Shown in pieces: positions 6,926-13,664 of a DNA stretch of 13,835 nucleotides. The notes below the pieces were generated by a model. That model had not been told where the DNA came from. It searched no databases and saw only the letters and a program-made list of their open reading frames with translations. The translations under genes were made by a program, and so were the position numbers. The first letter of the stretch is position 1; every line of letters begins with the position of its first letter. Source of the stretch: JAJVID01 sp036565725 (GTDB taxonomy: Bacteria > Acidobacteriota > Blastocatellia > RBC074); the NCBI GenBank assembly GCA_036565725.1, contig DATCXQ010000242.1:1-13835 (forward strand), read 5' to 3'.

Positions 6926-8393
6926 CTTGAATTGATTTAAACCTCTGCTCTTCCCTCTCGCCTTCGCGGCGCAGATGAAAAGCTCGGATGAAAGCCGAGA
7001 CGGCCACCCAGACTCCGATTACGGCCAGCGGCCAGGAGACGACCCTCGGCCACAAGACCGCGATAACCGACGCGGCCAGGAGCAGCAGCCCCGAAACGCC
7101 CATAATGCGCGCTTCGGCAGGCCCGAGCGGGCGGCGGTTGGTGATGGCGGCGCCGACCGTCCGACCGATCTGTATCGCCCCCGCGGCGGCGCGACTCGAA
7201 CTTCCGCCGCCGATCCGCTCCCGCAGCCGATATGGGCCGGGGCGGCGCTCCGGCCTCGACGCCGGGGCAAGCCTGCGTTCCACCGTCAGGACTATCTCGG
7301 TAGCGTTCTCCAAATCATCGAGGAACATCTGTTCCATCTCCTCCCCGATCCGGGCGTCTTCGATGACCACGTCGAGTTCCCAATTATTCACCCAGCTGAC
7401 CGGGTTGAGGTTGGTCGAGCCGACCCTGGCCCATTGCCCGTCGGCGACCGCCGTCTTCGCATGAATCATCGGGCCGTTCCATTCGTAAACCCTGACGCCG
7501 GATTCGAGCAGCGGCCGGTAGCCGGTGCGCGACAGGGCGCGCACCACCGGAATGTCTGTGGCCTGCGGAACCAACAGTCGCACGTCCACGCCGTCCCTGG
7601 CCGCCGCGTTGAGCGCCTGGATGTACGGGGTAGTCCCGGCGAAATAGGCGTCGGTCAGCCAGAGCGTTTCGCGCGCAGCGGCCGCGATCATCTGATCCAG
7701 CCGATATAGTCCGGCCGAATTCGGCATGCTGGCCACTATGCGAAGCGCCACGTCTCCACTCTCTGGAAGAGGCCGCATAGAAGAGTTGGAATCGAGAAAT
7801 TCTTCGGCCGGGACGGGAGGACCGCAGGCCGCCCACATCTGAGCGAATGCGCGTTCGAGTTCGGCCAAGGCGGGGCCTTTTATTTCGATCCCGGTGTCCC
7901 GCCACGGCTCTACGCCGGCGCGGGAGTCGCCGACCCACATTAATCCCACGCACAGGCCGGAGACGAACCCGACGCGACCGTCAATAGAGAGCATCTTGCG
8001 GTGATCGCGGCCGAGCCATGCGAAGGGACTGTCGAAACGCGGCGGGTTGAAACAGCGCGCTTCGATACCGGCTCGGCGCAACCGCTTCCAGAACTTGTTG
8101 GACGTCGAGTTGAAAGCGCCCATCCAATCATAAATCAACCTGACCCGCACGCCGTCGCGGGCCTTCTCGGCGAGCGCGTCGGCGAAGACCAGCCCCTGCT
8201 TGTCTTCGTGAATGATGTAGCATTCAAAATTAATTGTGTGTCGGGCCGATTCGATCGCTTCAAGCCAGGCCGGATAATTTTCGGTGGCGTCTTTAAGTAT
8301 GCGCGCGCTGTTCCCCCTGATCAGTCTGGCGCCGGCCGCGCGCCAGAACGCCTGTTCTGCAAAGATGCTGATGGAGGACGCCGGTTCGTTCAC
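6909..8393 (-). CDS. Phospholipase D/cardiolipin synthase-like protein (two HKD motifs)
   Basis: A 494-residue member of the PLD superfamily. The two catalytic HKD motifs are intact: H131-K133-D138 in DHRKMLSIDGRVGFVSG, and H311-K313-D318 in IHAKTAVADGQWARVGSTNLN. This arrangement is that of ClsB-type cardiolipin synthases, which move phosphatidyl groups between phospholipids. Unlike the common ClsA layout, there are no N-terminal membrane spans; two hydrophobic segments lie at the C-terminus (about 432-449 and 454-471), followed by a charged tail. The start is a GTG at 8393 whose last bases overlap the TGA of the phosphoribosyltransferase gene (GTGA), a classic translational-coupling arrangement. 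The YbhP-like EEP gene overlaps its 3' end, matching the clsB/ybhP neighbourhood of enterobacteria. A different PLD-type phosphodiesterase activity is possible but less likely. Confidence 0.93.
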   Translation of the reverse strand: MNEPASSISIFAEQAFWRAAGARLIRGNSARILKDATENYPAWLEAIESARHTINFECYIIHEDKQGLVFADALAEKARDGVRVRLIYDWMGAFNSTSNKFWKRLRRAGIEARCFNPPRFDSPFAWLGRDHRKMLSIDGRVGFVSGLCVGLMWVGDSRAGVEPWRDTGIEIKGPALAELERAFAQMWAACGPPVPAEEFLDSNSSMRPLPESGDVALRIVASMPNSAGLYRLDQMIAAAARETLWLTDAYFAGTTPYIQALNAAARDGVDVRLLVPQATDIPVVRALSRTGYRPLLESGVRVYEWNGPMIHAKTAVADGQWARVGSTNLNPVSWVNNWELDVVIEDARIGEEMEQMFLDDLENATEIVLTVERRLAPASRPERRPGPYRLRERIGGGSSSRAAAGAIQIGRTVGAAITNRRPLGPAEARIMGVSGLLLLAASVIAVLWPRVVSWPLAVIGVWVAVSAFIRAFHLRREGEREEQRFKSIQDEKGR

Positions 8394-9049
8394 GAGTCGA
8401 TTCCCCGCCTCTTACTTTGTTCGAATAACTCGCGCGCTTCATCATCCGTCGTTTGAAAGAGATCATCGTACCATATGGTTACGACGTGGTAAGGGTCCGG
8501 CGCCGTTTTATGCGCGCAAACGATCCCATCGATTACTTCATTACATAATTCACAAGTCGCGCGCCCTGCAATCGGCGCCGCCACGATGACCTGCGCGGGC
8601 CGGTGAGCGCGCATGGCGACGCAGGCGGCGCGCATCGTCGAACCGGCCGCAAACCCGTCATCAACCAGAATGATCGTGCGGCCAAAGAGGTCAAGCGCGG
8701 GAAGTCCGCCCCGATACAGCCGCTCGCTCCGCTCCAATTCACGCCGCTCTCGATGAGTCACCTCATCGACGGTCTCGTTAGAAATATCCAGATATCGGAC
8801 GACATTCTCATTCATCACGCTCACGCCGCCGGTCGCGATTGCGCCCATCGCCAGATCCTCGCTTCCAGGCGCCGCCAGCCTGCGCACGAAAAACACGTCC
8901 AGAGGCGCGCCTATCGCATCGGCAATTTCATAGGCCACCGGCACGCCGCCACACGTCAACGCCAGAACAATCACATCCGGACGGTTGGCGTAATCGGCCA
9001 AGCGGGCGGCCAGGCGCCTTCCCGCTTCCCTTCTGTCTTTGAATCTCAT
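8390..9049 (-). CDS. Predicted phosphoribosyltransferase, COG1926 type
   Basis: A 219-residue protein starting at MRFKDRREAGRRLAARL, the usual beginning of this family; the frame stays open to 9118 but the added residues do not look conserved. The PRPP-binding signature VDDGFAAGST is at about residues 129-138. PLDVFFVRRL, LAMGAIATGGV and LYRGG, all typical of this family, are present. Type I phosphoribosyltransferases transfer or release ribose-5-phosphate with PRPP, but the substrate of COG1926 is not known to me. The N-terminal loop reads ALTCGGVPVAYE, where I expect ALPRGGVPVAYE, so an arginine of the pyrophosphate-side loop is replaced by cysteine. There is no strong Shine-Dalgarno. Its stop overlaps the GTG start of the PLD gene by 4 bp, making it the first gene of a three-gene operon. 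Confidence 0.9.
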   Translation of the reverse strand: MRFKDRREAGRRLAARLADYANRPDVIVLALTCGGVPVAYEIADAIGAPLDVFFVRRLAAPGSEDLAMGAIATGGVSVMNENVVRYLDISNETVDEVTHRERRELERSERLYRGGLPALDLFGRTIILVDDGFAAGSTMRAACVAMRAHRPAQVIVAAPIAGRATCELCNEVIDGIVCAHKTAPDPYHVVTIWYDDLFQTTDDEARELFEQSKRRGIDS

Positions 9050-9118
9050 AACAGCGATTGAGCAAGCCACGTGCCCATCCGAAGCGGCATACTCATTGCG
9101 TGTTAAAAATGGCATCAA

Positions 9119-9194
9119 TAGGACTTACAGGACTTATTGGACTCATAGGATTCGTCCTATAAGTTCCATAGGTCCTATTAGTCCTATTAGTCCT
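9119..9194. repeat. Nine-base periodic repeat with central inversion
   Basis: Units such as AGGACTTAC, AGGACTTAT, TGGACTCAT run at a 9 bp period, then the strand flips near 9150 and the units appear as their complement (CCTATAAGT, CCTATTAGT, CCTATTAGT). It lies in the divergent promoter space between the phosphoribosyltransferase and the PNPOx-like gene, ending 1 bp before the Shine-Dalgarno of the latter. Confidence 0.8.
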
Positions 9195-9203
9195 AAGGAG
9201 GTG
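9195..9203 (+). promoter_or_regulatory. Strong ribosome-binding site of the PNPOx-like gene
   Basis: AAGGAGGTG lies 4 nt before the ATG at 9208, a near-perfect anti-16S match. It fixes the start of this gene and contrasts with the weak sites of the divergent operon. Confidence 0.85.
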
Positions 9204-9207
9204 AGAG

Positions 9208-9627
9208 ATGATAAATCCATTGGGCGAACGGGAATCCAGGGCGCTGTTAAGCGGTGAATGGACGGGAAGGCTCGGTTGCAGCGATCATGGCAAACCTTAC
9301 ATCGTGCCGATTCATTATCTGTTCGATAACGGTTGCGTCTACATGCAATCGCCGCCAGGCCACAAGATCGATGTTCTACGCGACAATCCGAACGCATGTT
9401 TGCAAGTGGACGAGGTCAAAGACGACGCCCACTGGCGTAGCGTGCTCGCCTTCGGCCTCTATGAAGAGATAGAGGACGCGAGAGAGCGCGGGCGCGTCCT
9501 GGCTGACATGTTCGAACGTTGGCCGCACACGACGGAGGTCGAATCGCAGACGAAAAATGCGGCGCCGGAGACCATAGTCTTTTGCATCCGGGTGACGGAC
9601 ATTACCGGAGTCTACGAAAACCACTGA
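9208..9627 (+). CDS. Pyridoxamine 5'-phosphate oxidase-like flavin-binding protein
   Basis: A 139-residue protein of the small split-barrel, flavin-nucleotide-binding type (putative PNPOx). Features seen: a LGRLGCSDHGKPYIVPIHYLFD-like block (here as GRLGCSDHGKPYIVPIHYLF), then a strand YMQSPPGHKIDVLRDNPNA matching the family pattern where a small-residue, basic, Asn-Pro stretch contacts the flavin phosphate, then VDEVKD and a WRSVLAFGLYEEI segment. The C-terminal IVFCIRVTDITG is typical, though these proteins often end in a longer tail. Many members bind FMN, F420 or heme and are stress-linked; true PNP oxidase activity is unlikely at this size. It diverges from the phosphoribosyltransferase operon across 158 bp of repeat-rich DNA, so shared regulation is possible. 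Nothing recognisable follows in the same transcript. Confidence 0.88.
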   Translation: MINPLGERESRALLSGEWTGRLGCSDHGKPYIVPIHYLFDNGCVYMQSPPGHKIDVLRDNPNACLQVDEVKDDAHWRSVLAFGLYEEIEDARERGRVLADMFERWPHTTEVESQTKNAAPETIVFCIRVTDITGVYENH

Positions 9628-9661
9628 GGCGCGCGCGAACGAAGCCTGCCGCGAGTGAGGC

Positions 9662-9919
9662 CAGGTCTGGGAGGTCGAACGGGGCCGGCGGGCCGAATTC
9701 TTCGACGAATTTGGCAGATGAGATCGGTCGCGCGCGACATGGCTGGAAACCTTCAGCGACCTCGGAGCGCAAGAGGAGGAGCGAAATCCGCCGGAGAATG
9801 GGATCGGCGTCGAAGAGGCCGGGGCCGACACGCCACGGACCGAAATCATGTTCGGCGGCGAAAGCCCGGGCGACGAACGCCACTTGCCCCCCAGGATTGC
9901 GCTGAATCAGACCACGTAA
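9662..9919 (+). pseudogene. Possible decayed coding remnant downstream of the PNPOx-like gene
   Basis: In the frame ending at TAA 9917-9919, translation gives a protein-like, acidic stretch (WLETFSDLGAQEEE, later TEIMFGGESPGDERHLPP) with codons mostly ending in G or C, like the real genes nearby. The frame is broken by a TGA at 9719-9721 after WEVERGRRAEFFDEFGR and has no start. I do not recognise the family. An opposite-strand frame (10018-9602) is also open, but its composition is less convincing. This is a weak call made on codon use only. Confidence 0.25.
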
Positions 9920-10357
9920 CATTAGTACTGAGAGTCCAACCGCAGAGAACGCCGCAGGCGCGCCGCAGGGCAATTGTGTCAAAACAATGCTGGGCTTCGA
10001 GTCTATTCTGAAACTCAATCAGTAACGGGCGCTACAGGCATTGTTGGGCGAATGTATAATCGATAAGTTTTTCTCGGTTTTTTCCAAAGAACCTTCGGCG
10101 CATGTAAACCAACCTTCTTAGGCCAAAGATTGCTCCCGCCTCAAAAAGTATGTTCACGCAACCACGCAAATGTAACAGACTGAACACGCTGCGCCCCCTG
10201 ATAAGAATTATTGATTTGCTCGCCGCAGAGAACCGTGATATTTGCTCACTCGATTACGCTGGCTGAAAGTAGCCTCCGAAGAGTTAACTGAGAGGTATTA
10301 ATTCCCCCCCCTGGTTCGCTTGCGAGTAATGGCGCGGAGGCTTTTCCGTTATCTTTA

Positions 10358-10687
10358 CTAACGGGTAATAGTGTCAAAGTAGGAACTGTTTATCTTTATG
10401 GGGCGCCTTTTGTTCCTTGCGCGGTAGAGAACGGCGCCCTGGAAGTAACGCAGTGAGATAGACTCATAAGACGTACTTAAGACACGCAGAGGTCTGTCGC
10501 AAGCGCCAAGAGAACCATCAACAGTGTTGCCAAGCTGAGTGTTCAGACTCTGTAGCGGTTGAGCCTGAACCACTCGAATATATCCGAAAGAGAAATTTAT
10601 CCGAACGCCATGTTCAGAGCCTTCAACAACGCGACCTTGGTTTCCGTCCTGAGAGCGCGGTGGATCGTTTTTATCTTGGAAACACAC
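10358..10687 (-). CDS. Hypothetical 109-residue reading frame, doubtful
   Basis: An open frame from a GTG at 10687 to TAG at 10358-10360. The product starts MCFQDKNDPPRSQDGNQ and contains INFSFGYIRVVQAQPLQSL and SISLRYFQGAVLYRARNKRR, with no motif, signal peptide or membrane span that I recognise. There is no Shine-Dalgarno, and two stops (TGA TGA) directly precede the GTG. Codon third positions are less GC-rich than in the clear genes. It may be chance or a remnant of an older gene. Confidence 0.2.
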   Translation of the reverse strand: MCFQDKNDPPRSQDGNQGRVVEGSEHGVRINFSFGYIRVVQAQPLQSLNTQLGNTVDGSLGACDRPLRVLSTSYESISLRYFQGAVLYRARNKRRPIKINSSYFDTITR

Positions 10688-10728
10688 TCATCATCGGATT
10701 GAAGGCCGGTAAGTCGGCAAATGTTCCA

Positions 10729-10826
10729 CGCTAAATCAAAACAAGCAATATTGGCGCAGCGCCGGTAGCTACCACTCCCGGCGGTGCGCCGCCGTATGCC
10801 CCAATCTTGTGTGTTTTGATTTAGCG
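10729..10826. repeat. MITE-like inverted repeat element
   Basis: CGCTAAATCAAAACA (10729-10743) and TGTTTTGATTTAGCG (10812-10826) are perfect 15 bp terminal inverted repeats bounding a 98 bp unit. The interior is GC-rich and has its own palindromes (GGTAGCTACC at 10764-10773; GGCGGTGCGCCGCC at 10780-10793). No clear target-site duplication is visible at the borders. It does not code. Confidence 0.8.
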
Positions 10827-10839
10827 CAGGCTGCTTCGT

Positions 10840-11058
10840 TTAATCGAAGTCTGCGCACAAATCGTGAGTGCGGTTGCCCGGAACCGCTTCGGTAGTCAAC
10901 TTCGATTCTGCGGCAATGATCGGAGAGGGAGCCCATTTGGGTCCTTCGTCCTGGAAATCTGTCGCGCCCGAGATGACTTCCAAAGCTGCCCCAGGCAATT
11001 GCGCTCCAAAGGCTGCCGCCGTATCAAGCAATTGATTGCATCCAGCTTTAATTTGCAC
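10840..11058 (-). CDS. Hypothetical 72-residue reading frame, doubtful
   Basis: An open frame from a GTG at 11058 to TAA at 10840. The product has a plausible soluble composition (NQLLDTAAAFGAQLPGAALE, then a Pro-Gly-Asn-Arg-Thr stretch) but no recognised motif. An AGAAG sequence a few bases before the GTG is a poor ribosome-binding site. It may be a fragment of a decayed gene. Confidence 0.2.
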   Translation of the reverse strand: MQIKAGCNQLLDTAAAFGAQLPGAALEVISGATDFQDEGPKWAPSPIIAAESKLTTEAVPGNRTHDLCADFD

Positions 11059-11106
11059 AGTCTTCTAATTAAACGGCGATCCATAGTTACTCGCTAACCC
11101 GAGTAG

Positions 11107-11130
11107 CTTGGCGGCTCGTGCGCCGCCAAG
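11107..11130. repeat. Short GC-rich hairpin upstream of the heme-protein gene
   Basis: CTTGGCGGC (11107-11115) pairs perfectly with GCCGCCAAG (11122-11130) across a 6 nt loop. No run of T follows on either strand, so it is not a standard intrinsic terminator. Confidence 0.6.
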
Positions 11131-11301
11131 AGGGTACCCCTATTCTGAAGGCGACAAGCTTTTGAAACAGACGTAAGGCCTGTCAACTGTATTTTCAATA
11201 AAACGACATCCATTACCCTAATGCGCAACCGTCCCTGTAGTCATGATCTTTCGACATTTGTGGCGCCGGTTGTGTTTAACAGTAGTCTCCAAATCTGACC
11301 C

Positions 11302-11307
11302 AGGAGG
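11302..11307 (+). promoter_or_regulatory. Ribosome-binding site of the di-heme protein gene
   Basis: AGGAGG lies 6 nt before the ATG at 11314 and, with the signal peptide that follows, fixes the start. No convincing -35/-10 pair was found in the leader. Confidence 0.85.
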
Positions 11308-11313
11308 AACAAC

Positions 11314-13431
11314 ATGAAAGCAAGACTCGTGAAGCTAATAACAATAGCCGCTTTGATGGGCTGTGCGTTATTTGCATATCTGTCAAGTTACGAGGTGTCC
11401 TCGGCTTCGACCACTGAGATTTCCGGCGCCGGCTACGGTACGGTTGAGAATCTGGAAGCCAGGTACACGGAATGGGAGGCCGAGTACGCGAAGGCTGGCG
11501 GAGACCGTAACTGGGTGCTCCCGTTAGGCTGGTTCAAAGGGCTATCCACTGAGCAGCGCTATGCCAGCGGTATAGCCAAGCTGAATCTGATTGACGGAGT
11601 CGTAACTGTCGAAGTCAACGGACTTTCGAAAGAGGCCGGCTGGGATGTCTGGCTGGTCGACAACGGCGTCGGCAGCGTTTTGCCTGAGGCCGGCGAAAAC
11701 ATGCGGCTCATAGGCAGTTTGCGGCATGAGGGGAAGGTAGCGAAGCTCAAAGCCGAGTTGGGCGCCAGCGCCTTCACAAACTTCGAACTCGACCTGATCG
11801 TCGTCACAAAGGCCGGGATGAGTCCGATAGAGAACCGTATGCTGGTCGGGACAACAACGCTGTTCAACAGGCTGTATCGCGCCAAGCAGCGGGGGAATAT
11901 CGCGCAGCTCAGCGATCATCCGAAGCCGGAGTCTGAGTCTGGTAAGCAGAGCCTCTTCGCGCGCTTGCTGGAAACCGTGGCGCCGACGGCCGCAGCGCAG
12001 ATCGGCCCGCAACAAGGCGTTAATAACCTGATCACCAGAGGAAGAACCAGCTTCTTCAATAACACCTTCAACGGCAACGGGAGGACTTGCGGCACCTGCC
12101 ATCGTGAGGATGAAAACCTGACGATCAATGCCGAGTTCATCTCGACCCTGCCGCAAAACGACCCGCTGTTTGTGGCCGAGACCCAGCCCGCGCTGGCGCA
12201 GAATTTCGAGAACCCTACCTTGATGCGGAAGTTCGGCTTGATCCTGGAGAACCTGGACGGGTTTGACGCCCTGGCGACCAAATTCGTGATGCGCGGAGTC
12301 CCGCACACTCTGTCGATGTTGCCGACTACGCTCCGACCACGCAGCGATCTCGTTCTCAGTTTCGGCGTCGACGTGACGGCTGTCCCTCCAAATGAAAGGA
12401 CCGGATGGAGTGGAGATGGCGCTCCGGGTACGGGAACGCTCCGGGAGTTCATCATCGGGGCGATCACTCAGCATTATCCGAGGACGCTGGCCCGAGTGCC
12501 GGCAGGCGGAGGAATAGCCGGAGATTTCCGTCTGCCGACCATCGCCGAGCTGGATGAGCTTGAAGCCTTTCAGAAGTCCACCGGACGGCGCTCGGATCTG
12601 GTTCTGACCGGAACAGGCGCTTTAAGGCTGAAGGATGAAAGAGCGGCCAGAGGTCAGGTGATCTTCACCACCGTCGGCAATTTTCCGATTCTCGGCATCG
12701 TCGGATCGAACAACGGGGCTGGAAAATGCTTCTTCTGCCACAACGGCGGCGGGGCGGGCGACGGTGTCGAGGTCCAATTCTTCGGAGTGCCGCCGACCGC
12801 AACGAGCAATTTGAACTTCAATACCGGCGTCGAGAATCAACCCTCCCGTCCGCAAACACTGGTGTCGCCAGCTCAGTTGATCCCGCGTGACGGAGGCTTT
12901 GGGACTCTCCTCAACGGTGATGGCCGAGGTGGTCGCGGGGACGGCACGTTCAACGTCCCGGTTCTGATCGAAGCGGCGGATACCCCTCCCTTCTTCCATG
13001 ACAACTCGATCGGCACGCTCGAGGGCGCGGTGGAGTTTTACAACAGCGATTCGTTTAACAATTCACCAGCCGGTGGATTTGTAGGCAACATCAAGCTGCA
13101 GGCCACCGAGGTCGAGGCCGTCGCGTCGTTCCTGCGGGTGATCAATGCGCTCGAAAACATTCGGTCCGCGCGCGATCTGGCGATTCGCGCCCGAAACTCG
13201 ACTTCCCAGAGTATAGCGGACGAACTGCTCAGACTGTCGATCGCCGAGATTAAGGATGCGATCAAGGTCCTCAATTGCGCAAACCTGCACTTCAAGGGCC
13301 AGAAGGAATTGGATGACTCGATACTCGCCCTTGTCGTTGCCATAGGAGTCGGCGACGATTTCTTAAGGGATGTGGCGATCACCTTGGGTATTCCACACCT
13401 CGATGCCGCAAGAGCAGAACTCCGGTTTTAG
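11314..13431 (+). CDS. Exported di-heme cytochrome c peroxidase/MauG-like protein
   Basis: A 705-residue protein. Residues 1-32 resemble a signal peptide (MKARLVKLITIAALMGCALF). Two c-type heme sites are present: CGTCH at 259-263 and CFFCH at 472-476. Between and after them are stretches typical of the bacterial di-heme peroxidase/MauG superfamily: RGVPHTLSM, GWSGDGAPGTGTLREFIIGAI, and TPPFFHDNSIGTLEGAVEFYN, in which H562 is a possible ligand or conserved residue. The N-terminal 40-190 region is a separate domain, probably beta-rich (AGWDVWLVDNGVGSVLPE, FELDLIVVTKAGMSP), without hemes. The protein should act in the periplasm or at the cell surface, moving electrons to peroxide or oxidising a partner. 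At 705 residues it is about twice the length of classical CcpA because of the N-terminal domain, a long middle part and about 90 residues after the peroxidase core. It stands alone, with repeats on both sides, so no substrate can be inferred. Confidence 0.88.
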   Translation: MKARLVKLITIAALMGCALFAYLSSYEVSSASTTEISGAGYGTVENLEARYTEWEAEYAKAGGDRNWVLPLGWFKGLSTEQRYASGIAKLNLIDGVVTVEVNGLSKEAGWDVWLVDNGVGSVLPEAGENMRLIGSLRHEGKVAKLKAELGASAFTNFELDLIVVTKAGMSPIENRMLVGTTTLFNRLYRAKQRGNIAQLSDHPKPESESGKQSLFARLLETVAPTAAAQIGPQQGVNNLITRGRTSFFNNTFNGNGRTCGTCHREDENLTINAEFISTLPQNDPLFVAETQPALAQNFENPTLMRKFGLILENLDGFDALATKFVMRGVPHTLSMLPTTLRPRSDLVLSFGVDVTAVPPNERTGWSGDGAPGTGTLREFIIGAITQHYPRTLARVPAGGGIAGDFRLPTIAELDELEAFQKSTGRRSDLVLTGTGALRLKDERAARGQVIFTTVGNFPILGIVGSNNGAGKCFFCHNGGGAGDGVEVQFFGVPPTATSNLNFNTGVENQPSRPQTLVSPAQLIPRDGGFGTLLNGDGRGGRGDGTFNVPVLIEAADTPPFFHDNSIGTLEGAVEFYNSDSFNNSPAGGFVGNIKLQATEVEAVASFLRVINALENIRSARDLAIRARNSTSQSIADELLRLSIAEIKDAIKVLNCANLHFKGQKELDDSILALVVAIGVGDDFLRDVAITLGIPHLDAARAELRF

Positions 13432-13454
13432 ATCAAAACCGTGATCAAAGTCCG

Positions 13455-13508
13455 CCACGCTCGAAGCGAGGGAAAGCCCTTAAAGGGTAATCTCTCGCCA
13501 GGGCGTGG
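13455..13508. repeat. Imperfect hairpin just after the di-heme protein gene
   Basis: CCACGCTCGAAGCGAGGGA (13455-13473) pairs imperfectly with the sequence at 13491-13508, and the centre contains CCCTTAAAGGG. It starts 24 bp after the TAG and could stabilise or end the mRNA, but no T tract follows. It has the same style as the other palindromes here. Confidence 0.6.
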
Positions 13509-13561
13509 GTATTGAGGAGGGGGCGGTAGACGCCATTTTAAGCGCTCAAGCAAAAATAACC

Positions 13562-13664
13562 CGGCATTATCCAACGTAGGGGCAGACCTGTGTGTTGCCC
13601 CGGATTCGGCGTGTGACGTGACGCCGGGGCAGATATACAGGTCTGCCCCTACGATATAATGCCG
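13562..13664. repeat. Nested palindromic repeat, family A copy 2
   Basis: The inner arms start with GTAGGGGCAGACCTGTGTGT at 13576 and end with the complementary sequence at 13652, as in the copy inside the TolC gene. Here the palindrome extends outward: CGGCATTAT (13562-13570) pairs with ATAATGCCG (13656-13664), and AAGCAAAA and TTTTGCTT pair further out. The middle also holds CCCCGG and CCGGGG, giving the hairpin-within-hairpin pattern. Confidence 0.85.

Larger units (their letters stand above)
9920..11313. other. Long stretch without a convincing gene
   Basis: Nearly 1.4 kb with no protein I can support. By eye it is less GC-rich than its surroundings over 10030-10700. It holds two weak minus-strand frames (10358-10687 and 10840-11058), a MITE-like inverted repeat (10729-10826), a small GC-rich hairpin (11107-11130) and the leader of the heme-protein gene. 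No tRNA, rRNA, CRISPR or transposase is visible. It may be a decayed or transferred segment. Confidence 0.5.

Noticed and set aside
6975..7709. 244-residue plus-strand open frame inside the PLD gene
   Set aside because: Antisense shadow; the minus-strand product carries both HKD motifs.
9119..9194. CRISPR array
   Set aside because: The 9 bp units are contiguous, with no spacers of constant length, and no cas gene is nearby.
9602..10018. 138-residue minus-strand open frame
   Set aside because: It overlaps the end of the PNPOx-like gene, has no ribosome-binding site or motif, and the opposite strand has more coding-like codons.
11107..11130. Intrinsic terminator
   Set aside because: The stem is good but no T run follows on either strand.
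11542..12474. 310-residue minus-strand open frame inside the di-heme gene
   Set aside because: It is antisense to a clearly coding gene with heme motifs; GC-rich codon use creates long open antisense frames.
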